Part shown: piece after piece, positions 53,423 through 64,000 of the stretch
How the letters are laid out: each line of letters starts with the position of its first letter
How positions within the stretch are numbered: the stretch's first letter is position 1
Assembly: GCA_031761405.1 (NCBI GenBank)
Contig: JASEVX010000005.1
Location: 31,111,127 to 31,175,126 of the forward strand
Direction of reading: 5' to 3'
Source: Serripes groenlandicus
Lineage: Eukaryota; Mollusca; Bivalvia; Cardiida; Cardiidae
Length of the DNA stretch: 64,000 nt
Made by a program: the position numbers and the translations under genes
The notes under the pieces: model-generated
What the model saw: the letters and a program-made list of their open reading frames with translations, nothing else
Databases searched by the model: none
What the model was told of the DNA's origin: nothing

Positions 53423-54062
53423 ATTTTAGCTCACCTGTGCACGAAGTGCAAGGTGAGCTATTGTGATCACATTTTGTCCGGCGTCCGTCCGTCGTCAATA
53501 TTTACGCGTGTTAACACTCTACAGGCTACATTTTGCATCCAATCTCCATGAAAGTTTATCAGAACATTCATCTCCATCAAATTTTGGACATGTTCGAAAC
53601 GAGGCCATATGAGGTCAAAAACTAGGTCACTAGGTCAAATTGAAGGAAAACCTTGTTAACTCTTCAGCAGCTTGAAATTTTGTCAGAATGTTGAGCTGAA
53701 TGATATATAGGCCAAGTTCGAATATGGGTCATGCCGGGTCAAAAACTAGGTCACTAGGCCAAATTGAAGGGTAATCTTGTTACTCTCTAGAGGCCACATT
53801 TTCAACTTGAGCATGTTGATACTTTATCAGAATGTTTGAATCTAGGTCTCTAGGCCAAATTGAAGGAAAATCTTGTTAACTCTGTAGAAGCCACTTTTTC
53901 CAGGCCAAGTTCGAATATGGGTTATGCCGGGTTAAAAACTAGGTCACTGCCAAATTGAAGGGAAATCTTGTTAACACTCTGGATACTGCATTTTTAACTT
54001 GAGCATGATGAAATATGTTTGATTAATGTTACTGCGGCATCATCTCAAAAGGGGAAAAGGCT
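53423..54062 (+). mobile_element. Helentron-like element, AGCTCACC family, 3' end replaced by a SINE
   Basis: It begins ATTTTAGCTCACCTGTGC with the 5' hairpin (GCTCACCT...AGGTGAGC) and 'attgtgatcacattttgtcc'. The body has repeated 'aaaaactaggtcactaggcc' modules like 18522-19402. The terminal hairpin is missing. Confidence 0.7.
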
Positions 54063-54065
54063 TGG

Positions 54066-54290
54066 TTGTTTGGTGTTTTATGTCGCTTTCAGCAATTTCA
54101 GTCATGTCATGGCGTTTCCTGGGTAAGCTATCGGTTATACAGGTATAGTTGTCATCGCAACAGCGAGTCAATCGTAATGCTAACCCCACAATCCTGAGCG
54201 CCAAGATGAGCAGCCATTTCTACCAGTCTATGGTATGACCGGACCGGGGATCGAATCCGAGGCGGGCACTCTACCACTACAATACTCAAT
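54066..54290 (-). mobile_element. tRNA-derived SINE (type 3), minus strand
   Basis: On the minus strand the B box is GGATTCGATCCCCGG. The body reads 'ttgcgatgacaac' and 'gctgaaagcgacataaaaca' at the 3' side, homologous to 12920-13150. Confidence 0.65.
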
Positions 54291-54777
54291 ACGACAGTAT
54301 TCAGTGCAGACTTGTATCAATACCAAATCCAGTTGCGTGGCCCATAAAACCAGCATATCCCGTTGCATGTTTCACAGAAGATTTTCTAAGTATCTTTTTT
54401 TTTATAGATTATCCTTCAATATTTCATCAATCAATCTTTATTTCAAGTAAAAGATACTTCCATTATTAAGTGTAAAGTCAGGGTTAAATAATGGTAATTA
54501 CTCCTTTTTATGACAATTTACTTCAAACTAAATGCCGCGAAAGCCTTTCATGTTTTTCTTTATTCGTTTTGAGACAAGTGCAAGTTTTGGTGATTTGTTT
54601 AACAATAAATGTTCATACAATCTGGGAGTTTGTGCAAAAGATAAACAAGCCACCTGTTTTTGGTTATTCAAAATAGGGACCGGATCGCCCACCCTTCGTT
54701 GATGATATGTTTGTTGTAAATATTCACCATGATAAAAACCTTCTTTCTTCCGGTGAAGAATTTATAGATCATGTTAA
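54291..54777. other. No feature recognised
   Basis: AT-rich non-coding DNA. Confidence 0.35.
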
Positions 54778-55014
54778 TTAACCCTTTCCCTCATACGACA
54801 ATTCTGCAGCAGACGAATTTGAATGTAGATTGTCAAAACATAGAAAATCTCCATAATTGAATGGATAACCTATGACAAAAAGTGGAAAACATTGTGGCAA
54901 AAGGAGAACTTTCACGTTTTGTGCAAATTCTTCTATTGTCACTATTTTTTCAAAACGCCGTCTGCTGCAGACTGCAGAGGCGTCAGAAAGCGTCTTTATG
55001 AGGGAAAGGGTTAA
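54778..55014 (-). mobile_element. Family A MITE
   Basis: TTAACCCTTTCCCTCATACG and ATGAGGGAAAGGGTTAA. Confidence 0.88.
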
Positions 55015-55099
55015 CTCCAATGGAAATATTGAGGCTATGGCCAACACTACAGATTCAAGTGGGACCGCTCGTAACAGCACTACAGTGGTATCATATATA

Positions 55100-55340
55100 T
55101 ATAAAACAAGACGTGTTTGTGAAACACTGATGGCAACATCTAGGTCAAAGGTCAAGGTCGCAAGGTCAGAAATGTTGGTGCTGACAGAAAGGTCATGTCA
55201 CAAGGAATACACATGTGAAATATGGTAGCCGTACCTGTTATGGTTCAAAAGTAGTGGTCAAGGTTAAAGTTTTTTTCGACAGACAGACAGACAGGCCAAA
55301 AACTAGATGCCCACCGAATCGGTGATTCCGGGGGCATAAA
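55100..55340 (+). repeat. Interspersed repeat ending 'tcggtgattccgggggcata'
   Basis: 'aagacgtgtttgtgaaacac', 'ggtagccgtacctgttatgg', a GACA microsatellite, 'gacaggccaaaaactagatg' and a pyrimidine/purine end. This matches a bivalve interspersed repeat from memory; it is the only copy here. Confidence 0.5.
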
Positions 55341-55529
55341 CAAACGCATATAGAGAGCTGACGAAAGCATGTTTCACTAACAGTATTAAAGTCAAAGCAT
55401 GACGAGATATTTAGATCAGTATAATTTGTGGTTCTTTTGAACTGATGTGCACTAATGATTATCTGCGATCGTTATCAAACAGGTGAGAAAGAGTTTCGCC
55501 TTAAAATTAAGGTTCTTAATTCTTACCCT

Positions 55530-55675
55530 GACACGGATGAGATCGGGAGACTCTGAAGCAGATGATTTTTGAAAAAAGCCATTATGGGAAGTGAAGAAAC
55601 GAATCGAAACGAGAAGTTTCGTCTTTTTCCACAACGATTTCAACCGTCTGCTTAAAGATTATTCTTCGTCTATGT
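55530..55675 (+). mobile_element. Diverged family A-like MITE
   Basis: 'gactctgaagcagatgattt', hairpin around ACGAATCGAAACGAG and 'caaccgtctgctta'. The ends do not match CCCTTTCCC. Confidence 0.4.
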
Positions 55676-55795
55676 TCAACTTTAACATACGATGTATTCA
55701 AAGCTGAGGACTGTCAAATATCACAACAGGTAAAACATTAACAATTTGTGTGTGGGGTTATTGTTGGGAAAGAGGCAGGAATATATGTTTATGTG

Positions 55796-55968
55796 ATGTG
55801 GCCGACGCCTTTGTTTATCTCTCTTATTATCCAACCAAACGCTATGATGTTGGTACTCAAAAGAATCATCTCAGTGAGATGATTATTTTGAGTACCCTCA
55901 TCATAGGGTAATATGGTCAAATAAGGATTTCAGAACATGAAAAAGGCCCCTTATCTAGATCTCTGTAA
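55796..55968. mobile_element. Family B MITE
   Basis: Central palindrome TACTCAAAAGAATCATCTCA with its complement; right end CCTTATCTAGATCTCTG; left end decayed. Confidence 0.7.
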
Positions 55969-56029
55969 TCGTTTGTACCTTGGGTTCTTATAGTATTTAT
56001 ACAATGGAACTTCTTATAATATATCAGAT

Positions 56030-56945
56030 TCAAGCATCAATCAATCGGACTGTTAGTAAACACATTATGTTATATTCGTTTGTCGTTTGTCCCTTGGGTT
56101 TCGAGGCTAAAATTGCTGAGATAAGCATATAGTGTAAATACAATGGGACTACTTAGTCTGGCATATTCAATCATCACTCAATCTGAATGAAAGTGAACAC
56201 ATTATGTTATATTCGTTTGTCCCTTGGGTTCCGAGACTAAGATATCTGAAATAAGCATATAGTGTAAATACAATGGGACTTCTTAGTCTGGCATATTCAA
56301 TCATCACTCAATCTGAATGAAAGTTAACACATTATATATATGTTATATTCGTTTGTCCCTTGGGTTCCGAGACTAAGATATCTGAGATAAGCATATAGTG
56401 TAAATACAATGGGACTACTTAGTCTGGCATATTCAATCATCACTCAATTTCACTTTAAGTGAACACATTATGTTATATTCGTTTGTCCCTTTGGTTCCGA
56501 GGCTAACATTGCTGAGATAAGCATATAGTGTAAATACAATAGGACTTCTTAGTCAGGCATATTCAATCATCACTCAATCTGAATGAAAGTGAACACACTA
56601 TGTTATATTCGTTTGTCCCTTGGGTTCCGAGGCTAAATTTGCTGAGATAAGCATATAGTGTAAATACAATGGGACTTCTTAGTTTGGCATATTCAATAAT
56701 CACTCAGTCTAAATGAAAGTGAACACATTATGTTTTATTCGTTTGTCCCTTGGGGTTCCGAGACTAAGATTGCTGAGATAAGCCTATATTGTTAATACAA
56801 TGGGACTTCTTAGTCTGGCATATTCAATCATCACTCAAGTGAACACAATATGTTGTATTCGTTTGCACCTTGGGTTCCGATACTAAGCATATAGTGTAAA
56901 TATAATGGGACTTCTTAGTCTGGCATATTTTACAATATTTGTAAT
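56030..56945 (+). repeat. Tandem array, 127-bp unit, about 7.5 copies
   Basis: The unit contains 'tattcgtttgtcccttgggt', 'gagataagcatatagtgtaa', 'acaatgggacttcttagtct' and 'ggcatattcaatcatcactc'. Units differ by scattered substitutions and small deletions; the last two are shortened. Confidence 0.88.
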
Positions 56946-57324
56946 GTGATTTAAAGCGACTGAAATCCAGATGGCACGAAAAAAAAAACACCTCGAATTC
57001 GCCCTAAATGTAATTCTTTATGTTATCCAAGTTAAACCAGGGTAGACAATGTATCGTTTTTTATCAATAAAGTGAACTTGAGTCGTTTTCAATTGTCCCA
57101 ATGAAGGGGTTTCCTATTTAAAAAATACTTACCCCGTTACTGACAGGGTAGAATTTGCGATGGAAAAAGTATCGAAAACAAGAAAATCTCACCGATTATA
57201 GGGGTATGTAATATGTCAGTTATCATATTTTAATGCCCCAAATACAAAAATAACACTTATATTCATAAAATGTGATTTTTTTTTCGACATTTGGGTATCT
57301 GGAGTTCGGTCGATTCAAACCTCA

Positions 57325-57470
57325 TCAAGTACAGACACTTTATGACACCTCCGCAAACTTTTCATCTCTATTCAATACTCATACTTTCATTTATAGGGAT
57401 TTTCCAAATTTGAATTTGTGCAAAGTAGCCATCTGCTGCAAAATTGATGTATGTCGAAAAGAGTTAATAA
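57325..57470 (+). repeat. Family A MITE, central part deleted
   Basis: 'tacagacactttatgacacc' and 'tagccatctgctgcaaaatt', ending GAAAAGAGTTAA. Confidence 0.4.
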
Positions 57471-58980
57471 CTTCTTTCGTGAACAGACGATTACTTTTCT
57501 GTTTCATTATGCCTTGTTATAATTATTTGTCAGTAGCATTCGACGGATCGCACTCGGATTTTCTGGAAAAAGGCATTACAACATTTAAAAAAAAGTATTC
57601 GTACTTCAGTTTAAATTACCCTGTGATAAAAATACAATTTTCGTATGATATGACAGGTTACTGACTAATCGCCCATCGTGCTTGTCCGATAACATGTAAG
57701 ATATTGCGCAGTAGGTAGCAGATTTCTTTTCGAATATCTTAACTAGTCAGGAATTGACGTGCAATCGAACACTGGTAACTACGGACTTTTGTTCGGGACA
57801 TCGCATTTCAAGATTACACAAGAAAAAGAACGCGATTTGTTTTTATTTCGCATTATTTATTCTTCAAATTTTGACACTGATTTATTTTGTAAAACAACTG
57901 AGCTTTCCTGTTCGATGGAGAAATGCGAGAGTCGACTTTTTATAGGTAACATGCGTGATTTGAAGTTATTTTGCCAGTCGAATTTCGTCTCACTCTAATC
58001 GCGGCATGTCTACCATGTTCAATAAATATAAGGTAAATGACAAACAAGAAATATCTTTAAAAAAGATAAACGGCGACCAATATGAGAAAACACTAAGAAA
58101 TGGAACATGCGCATATTATTTGACAAGAATATCAGAAAGGTTTTACAATAATCTATGTGTTTACCAAAGGCTAATCGACCATCTCCATCCAGCTTCAGTT
58201 TCTATAAAGGGATTATCAAGGCCGAGAATACGCCACATGACTGGATATTACGTGAGGCTCCCAAGAGGTGTATAAGTTTCAATTGATGATAAATAACTGA
58301 AAACTTATCATGTTTCAAAAATAATTAATATTTTGCTCTTAAATTTTATATTTCATACGTTTTCACTGATCTTTTTCACTGATTCTTTTAAATTTAAGGA
58401 AAACAATTAAAAGTTAGTATGCAGAACATTTCACGTTAAAACTTCATCGTATTAGTGCCTCTCGTAGGATCGCCAACTTAACTATGAACCAATCAAAACG
58501 TTTCATTTCCTTTATTATTCGACATTATTCATTAAATACAACATTTGATTGGCTACAATCTAGATCATTTGTTTAACATCTAGGTCAAAACTGAGGTTAA
58601 ACAGCTATCGCCGAAAAATGCCGAGACGTTCATATCTTATGTGGTCTCCAAAAGACGGGGATGGAAATGCGATGTGACATTATAACAGACATCGGTTTAT
58701 GTATACATTATAGTACCACATTTCCCATTTTCAACCTTTTTCTATAATGCGTCGGATTGTGTTGCTTTTTTTATATCAATATTGATCATTAAGTGTTATC
58801 ATAAAAAAAGTGCGAACATAATCATATAGATCTATGTGAAAGGTCACCAGGGGTGACAGGGTGCCATTTCATTGACAACGCAATGTGCCTGAAATTGTCA
58901 CAACAGGCGAAACTGGAATATTTCCTGTGAACATTGAAGACTCAGGCGAACAAATGTGCATGCGTACAGTTTCACGGGAG
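57470..58980 (+). other. Apparently single-copy stretch with an 89-codon frame, coding status uncertain
   Basis: A frame from ATG 58006 to TAA 58273-58275 encodes a basic 89-residue sequence (MSTMFNKYKVNDKQEISLKK at its start, YYVRLPRGV at its end). A possible donor (AGAG/GTGTAT) overlaps its end. Another frame of 79 codons lies at 57759-57998. Neither shows a known motif, and no partner exon was identified. They may be chance frames or parts of a gene lying mostly elsewhere. The remainder of the stretch has no recognisable feature. Confidence 0.2.
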
Positions 58981-58983
58981 CCT

Positions 58984-59400
58984 TTAACCCTTTCCCATAT
59001 ACAGACGCTTTCTCACGCATCTGAAGCAGACATATTTTGAAAACACTGTGCCATAATGAGCAATTTCTACGGCAGATCTAAAGGGACACACACATTTTTA
59101 TAAATTACATACGAATTCTGTTTTATCTCGTGCGCACGAGATAGTATCTCGTTCGCACGACTTAGTATCTCGTGCGCAGGAGATACTTATCTCGTTACCA
59201 CGACTTAGTATCTCGTGCGCACGAGATAAAAAAATATTCGTGTGTGTCCCTTTAGAGCTGCCGTAAATTTCTCCTTATACCACAATGTTTTTAACTTTAT
59301 TCAATAATTGTTCCTTCATTTAAAGAAAGTTATCATGGATTTTATTAAGTGTATCACAAGTTGTCTGCTGCAGTTTGTTTAGTATGTGGGAAAGCGTTAA
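58984..59400 (+). mobile_element. Family A MITE split by a family C MITE
   Basis: TTAACCCTTTCCCATATACA at left, ATGTGGGAAAGCGTTAA at right. The central 'gagcaatttc' is interrupted at 59068 and resumes at 59266. Confidence 0.85.
59068..59265. mobile_element. Family C MITE with a palindromic GTGCGCAC core, nested in family A
   Basis: The left end TACGGCAGATCTAAAGGGAC and right end GTCCCTTTAGAGCTGCCGTA are inverted over about 27 bp with one mismatch. AATTTC is duplicated at 59062-59067 and 59266-59271. The core repeats ATCTCGTGCGCACGAGAT, a perfect palindrome, with variants over about 100 bp. Confidence 0.85.
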
Positions 59401-59729
59401 TCCTAGGCTACGCCAAGTCGTAACTTCTAATGACACACTTTAGAGTGTTGCCGTAAGGAGGTACATGTATCTAAACCGGGGTGTAAGCATTTTTAGAACC
59501 ACATTTGACGGCCGCGGTCTCAGATTTGATTTTCTTACCCACCGATTTCAAGCTTATTTTAAATTCGTGAAACACATTAAGACAACTTTGACATGTTAAT
59601 CCAATCACAAACTCATTCCTTCAATATTTAAGAGATTCGAAAGTGATTTTATTTTAATATGTTTGCCACACAGTTGCATGACCATCTGGTGAACGAATAT
59701 AACTTACAATTGTTGTAACATTATATATT

Positions 59730-61125
59730 AGCTACTAAAGCGTGTCTATATATGATGGCCAAAACTACATTGATTATTTCAATCGTAGCTTCCAAACTTT
59801 GTGACAATATTGAAGCTTCTAAAACGTGTATATGCGTGATGGCGAACACCACGAACACTAGAGTTATTATTTCAATCGTAGATTCCAAATTTTCAGACAA
59901 TATACAAACTTTTTAAAGCGTGTATATATGTGATGGCCAAAACTAGATTGATTATTTCAATCCTAGCTTCAAAACATTGTGACATTATATAAGCTTCTAA
60001 AGCGTGTCAATATATATGATGGCTAAACTTAGATTGATTATTTCAATCGTAGATTCCAAACTTTGTGACATTATATAAGCTTCTAAAGCGTGTATATATC
60101 TGAGGGCTAAAACTAGATTGGTTGTTTCAATCGTAGCTTCCACATTTTCTGACAATATAGAACCTTCCAATTCCTGTCTATACGTGATGGCGAACAACAG
60201 ATTTATTATTTAAATCGTAGATTCCAAACTTTGTGACATTATGTAAGCTTCTAAAGCGAGTATATATGTGATGGCCAAAACATGATTGATTATTTCAATC
60301 GTAGCTTCCAAACTTTGTGACATTATATAAGCTTCTAACGCGAGTATATGTGTGATGGCCTAAACATGATTGATTATTTCAATCGTAGCTTCCAAACTTT
60401 GTGACAATATATAAGCTTATAAAGCGTGTATATATGTGATGGCCAAAAACATGATTGATTATTTCAATCGTAGCTTCCAAACTTTGTGACATTTTATAAG
60501 CTTCCAAAGCGTGTATATATGTAATGGCCAAAACATGATTGATTATATCAATCGTAGCATCCAAACTTTGTGACATTTTAGAAGCTTCTAAAGCGTGTAT
60601 ATATGTGGTGGCCAAAACATGATTGATTATTTCAATCGTAGCTTCTAAACTTTGTGACATTATATAAGCTTCTGAAGCGTGTATATATGTGATTGCCAAA
60701 ACATGATTGATTATTTCAATCGTAGCTTCCAAACTTTGTGACATTTCAGAAGCTTCTAAAGCGTGTATATATGTGATGGCCAAAACATGATTATTTATTT
60801 CAATCGTAGCTTCCAAACTTTGTGACATTTAGAAGCTTCTAAAGCGTGTATATATGTGATGGCCAAGACAAGATTGATTATTTGAATGGTATATTCCAAA
60901 CTTTGTGACATTATAGAATCTTCCAATACGTGTCTATACGTGATGGCCAACACCAGATATATTATTTAAATCGTAGATTACAAACTTTGTGACATTATAT
61001 AAGCTTCTAAAGAGTGTCTTTACGTGATGGCCAACACCAGATTGATTATTTCAATCGTAGATTCCAAACTTTGTGACATTATATAAGCTTCTGAAGCCTG
61101 TTTATATGTGATGGCCAAAACTAGA
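59730..61125 (-). repeat. Tandem array, 84-bp unit, about 16 copies
   Basis: The unit contains 'gcgtgtatatatgtgatggc', 'tgattgattatttcaatcgt' and 'ttccaaactttgtgacatta'. Because 84 is a multiple of three, the minus strand keeps one frame open over several units. It encodes a 28-residue repeat (MSQSLEATIEIINHVLAITY, then IHALEAYI); the longest stretch is 60379-60828 (149 codons). Flanking units carry stops. Confidence 0.92.
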
Positions 61126-61688
61126 TTACTAAATTATTTTAACCCTAATTAACTAATCCTGCAAAAATATCAACCATAATTAAGCTTAAAAGTTATTGGC
61201 TATTTATGAAGTAGTCATGGAACAGAATAAGACTAAACTATAAAAAAAACGCGGATATTGTCGGTCAATATAAGACTTCACGAATGTTCAAGTTGATCTC
61301 AGTCTACGATATTCGCGAATGCTGTGAAAATCGTGAAAACAATGAGACGCAAAGCGTTGTCTGTTTGCAGGATAAGGGCTGAACTCACTAAAAGTAGGAT
61401 ATCGTGTGGCGTGGTGCATACTGAAGAGATACATCACGTGTCTAATCACGTGTCTAATAGTGTATCCCACTGATTTCAAAGCATGCTACAAAACGGTTAC
61501 ATTACAAGAAAGTACTTGGATTCAAAGTTAATTGATAGTGGATATCAGTTCGGGACATAATCGTTTTGAAAGCGTGTTCATGGGGATTGTAGACGCCATT
61601 CCCCGCATCAAATGTTTATTTTTTAGCGTCTGCTTATTAAAGCGTTTTCTAAACATTGAATATGAAGCAATATTGCATAAGACATATT
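61126..61688. other. No gene recognised
   Basis: Overlapping frames under 80 codons on both strands, none with a motif. Confidence 0.4.
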
Positions 61689-61689
61689 C

Positions 61690-61888
61690 GACCCATTCCC
61701 ACATACGACAAATATGCGGCAAACCAGTTAGAAAGCACCACGACATAAAAGTTGAATATCGTCATTTATGAGTATAAACTTATTGAAAAAACTGTTGCAC
61801 AAAGGCGAAATTGCACATCATATGCAATTGTTTATTTTATCACAATGTTTTCGAAAGTCTTCTGAAGATTTATCTTGGAAAGGGTTAA
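61690..61888 (+). mobile_element. Family A MITE, decayed
   Basis: GACCCATTCCCACATACGAC at left and TTGGAAAGGGTTAA at right; hairpin AATTGCACATCATATGCAAT. Confidence 0.65.
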
Positions 61889-61929
61889 TGGGGAAAACGA
61901 AGTTGCATTATCAGTACATTATTGATTGA

Positions 61930-62222
61930 TTACGGTTTAACGTTGTTTTCAACATTTTTTCAGTCATTTCACGACGGCGTCAATTTCTACTACTGATGTG
62001 TTTCCTTACTCTAACACCAGTCCTCGAAACAACATACTTTCCAAGCAACTGACTGCTTTTCCACATAGACTGTTGTTAGCCCATTGGTGAAGGACAAATG
62101 ACGCTTTTTTTCACAGTGACTTTTGTCAAACGTCGGAAAGAATGTTGGCCGAGATGGGATTCGAACTCATAACCCCTGGATTGACATCTCGCGTCGCTAA
62201 CGACTGAGCTACTCGGCGCATT
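61930..62222 (-). mobile_element. tRNA-derived SINE (type 2), minus strand
   Basis: On the minus strand: GAGTAGCTCAGTCGTTAGCG (A box), 'tgtcaatccaggggttatga', GAGTTCGAATCCCATCTCGG (B box), then the shared body. It has the best preserved tRNA head of this family. The head resembles a tRNA, but a SINE body follows directly. Confidence 0.8.
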
Positions 62223-62369
62223 ATCAATAAAAAAAATATTGTTAATGACGAAACCTTCATAAGAGTATTGACTTCTTTTCTCACGATGTGTAATCGAGCA
62301 TCGAATGCAAATGTCATTAAAAACCACTTTGGAACATTTATCAATGACTGTGTCGAGGAAAAGATGTAC

Positions 62370-62629
62370 AAATGAGCCGTTCCACGAGATAACCATCATT
62401 ATGGACTCTGTGTAAGGTATCGACCCAGATCAGCCTAATCCGGGCCGACACCTTCCGTCTCAGGGAGATAGAGGTATAAAGTAATGATTCATAAAACACA
62501 AAATCCACAGGAGGCGAAATGTGTTTGTCCGGGTTAGCCTGCGCGGCACGCTTAAGCTGATCCGAGTCGATACTTTACGCAGAATCCACAATGTTGGTTT
62601 TCTCGTTGAACGGCTCAGATATGCCCTTT
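62370..62629. mobile_element. Family D MITE
   Basis: The left end TGAGCCGTTCCACGAGATAA and right end GGTTTTCTCGTTGAACGGCT are inverted. The core has 'tcgacccagatcagcctaat' and 'agctgatccgagtcgatact'. It is a longer relative of 41669-41789. Confidence 0.75.
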
Positions 62630-63354
62630 CCGACGTTTTATTCGAGTTCGGAGTGTTCACTGTCTCGAATTAACCATATAAAAATAAAAAATAGGATCAT
62701 CTGCAGGAAAGCTTGATCTTTCAAATTTAATTTGCGCTCCTTTTAACTAGCGAGAATATGGCATTTTGTTTCGCGATAAAACATTTTACAGAAGGAAATG
62801 TACTGATATAACCCTGCTCGTTAAGTGCACTTAGTTCTTATCAAATTATGAAACCCGTGTAAATTTCCCATTTATCAAAAAATGCTTTTTCTAAGACTAG
62901 ATTTCAAATGTGACACAGTCGAATTCGTTTGAAATGGTAATCTTGGGATACAAACCTCGACACAAGTAAGATAAATATGGAAAAAAAATATTTTCTGTGT
63001 AGTAATTTCGTTGATCGGGTTTCCGAGAAAGCAATGTTGAAACAAAATACCGTTGACTTGAATTGCTTGATCGCGACAAACTGAAACGTTTCCACGACTT
63101 TTAGTAAATTAAAAAATGTATATATCAGAAACCTAGCTTTCGGTCAATCTAAGAGTATTCGTGTCAACGTCAAGGTCGCATTTACTGAAACAGAAAATTT
63201 GTTTGCGCTAGTTACACAAGGTACATGTGGAATAAAGTGTCTAAACTTCATGGAAAGACATCTATCGTCAAGACTTTTCTGGGATTGTATTTCGGGTGAG
63301 CCGATTCATGTCAATGTCACTCAGATAGATATACATGTATAAGAGTCATTCAAA
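62630..63354. other. No gene recognised
   Basis: AT-rich non-coding DNA. Confidence 0.4.
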
Positions 63355-63555
63355 TTAACTCTTTCATCTAAAACATTGCAGCAAACGAAGACATTGACCA
63401 TAATAAGCAATTTTCTCTTTTTGCCGACATGTTCCTAACTCGTTTTAATAATTTTATTTTTAAACGTTCTACATTTATAGAGAGTTTTCATATTTTTAGC
63501 TACATATTTTCAAAGTCGTCTGCTGCGCAGATTTGTCATATGTGAGAAAGGGTTT
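63355..63555 (+). mobile_element. Family A MITE, decayed
   Basis: TTAACTCTTTCATCTAAAAC at left; 'caaagtcgtctgctgcgcag' and 'atgtgagaaagggttt' at right. Confidence 0.6.
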
Positions 63556-63640
63556 GTAAGAAAGTGATCGGCTTAGACCTTCAGGGATATGCCAGGTTTT
63601 CACAAAATGTCAGGCAAATTTCTCATTCAACTAGAGTACA

Positions 63641-63807
63641 TTTCGAGGGCTTGGCGTGAAAAGGTTGTAACTAAAATTGCTATTTTTTTTCGTTCTGAGC
63701 AATGGCACCTAAATTTCCATTGTTTACAAAGGGGTCAAAATTGCGCCTAAACCAGGGTTTTCAAAATAGGTTTTTAGTTACAACCATTTCACACCAAGCC
63801 CTCGATT
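63641..63807. repeat. Palindromic element of about 165 bp
   Basis: The left arm 'tcgagggcttggcgtgaaaa' plus 'ggttgtaactaaaa' and the right arm 'ttttagttacaaccatttca' plus 'caccaagccctcga' are inverted. Shortly after it is a family A right-end sequence (GTGGGAAAGGGTTAA, ending 63847) without its left part. Confidence 0.65.
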
Positions 63808-64000
63808 TGGTCAAGGTCGTTCCAAGAACAAGGTGGGAAAGGGTTAAGACGAAGATCTATGGTTTGTTTGATATTTTCATTATGTTGTGACGAAACATAG
63901 ATAGCCATAGTATGTATAAACAAAAAATGTGGTCTATGTTTGTACACTTGGGTCAGTATCATGGTCACAATAACTAATTGGAAAGCTATCTTTCGTTGAG

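Noticed and set aside
54778..55228. Frames of 118-125 codons on both strands
   Set aside because: They run through a family A MITE and an interspersed repeat, and no conserved residues are seen.
62150..62222. tRNA gene on the minus strand
   Set aside because: The head is followed by the same 180-bp body as the copies at 23067 and 13165, so it is a SINE.

Overview
This is animal (metazoan) nuclear DNA. It is AT-rich and repeat-dense, has spliced exons with GT/AG borders, and shows no bacterial gene organisation. The repeat content suggests a bivalve mollusc, probably a heterodont. Supporting it are elements starting TTTTTAGCTCACC and ending in a GGGCCATCATGGCCC hairpin plus CTTGTT, the 'aggtcactaggtcaa' repeats, TATACCCCC-hairpin elements and tRNA-headed SINEs. 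I recall these from bivalve genomes; the assignment is inference, and the species cannot be named from sequence alone.

Only one protein-coding gene can be supported. It lies on the + strand and its coding part runs from 19985 to 38590. Nine coding exons join in frame through consistent splice phases to give 433 residues. The product is a multi-pass membrane protein: a short N-terminus with one N-glycosylation sequon, about five hydrophobic segments (residues 52-80, 97-118, 134-153, 176-198, 214-241), and a polar Ser/Thr/Asn-rich tail of about 190 residues. I do not recognise the family. All introns of any size are packed with transposable elements.

The rest is repeat DNA. Region by region:
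- 1-5.5 kb: two related fold-back elements with arms of about 0.6 kb. A tRNA-derived SINE sits in one copy, and the matching empty site is in the other.
- 5.5-9.2 kb: a 3.7-kb block bounded by 89-bp nearly identical inverted repeats. It encloses a LINE reverse-transcriptase fragment.
- 9.2-18.4 kb: SINEs, a 0.69-kb direct duplication with palindromic CGTCAA/TTGACG clusters, a short tandem array, and a 2-kb element built of dimeric tandem repeats of about 304 bp.
- 18.5-38.6 kb: the gene. Intron 1 holds a 40-bp minisatellite of about 50 copies.
- 38.6-55 kb: dense MITEs and Helentron-like elements.
- 55-64 kb: further repeats, a 127-bp array and an 84-bp array.

The dominant element, called family A here, is a palindromic MITE of about 230 bp with CCCTTTCCC...GGGAAAGGG ends flanked by TTAA. 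About 45 full or partial copies are visible. A duplicated segment at 52.4-53.2 kb preserves both a filled and an empty site and shows exact TTAA duplication, so family A looks piggyBac-mobilised. Families B, C and D are other MITEs. Nested insertions (A in B, C in A, a Helentron-like element in A) allow relative dating. I see no rRNA, no convincing functional tRNA gene, no CRISPR array and no intact transposase or reverse transcriptase.
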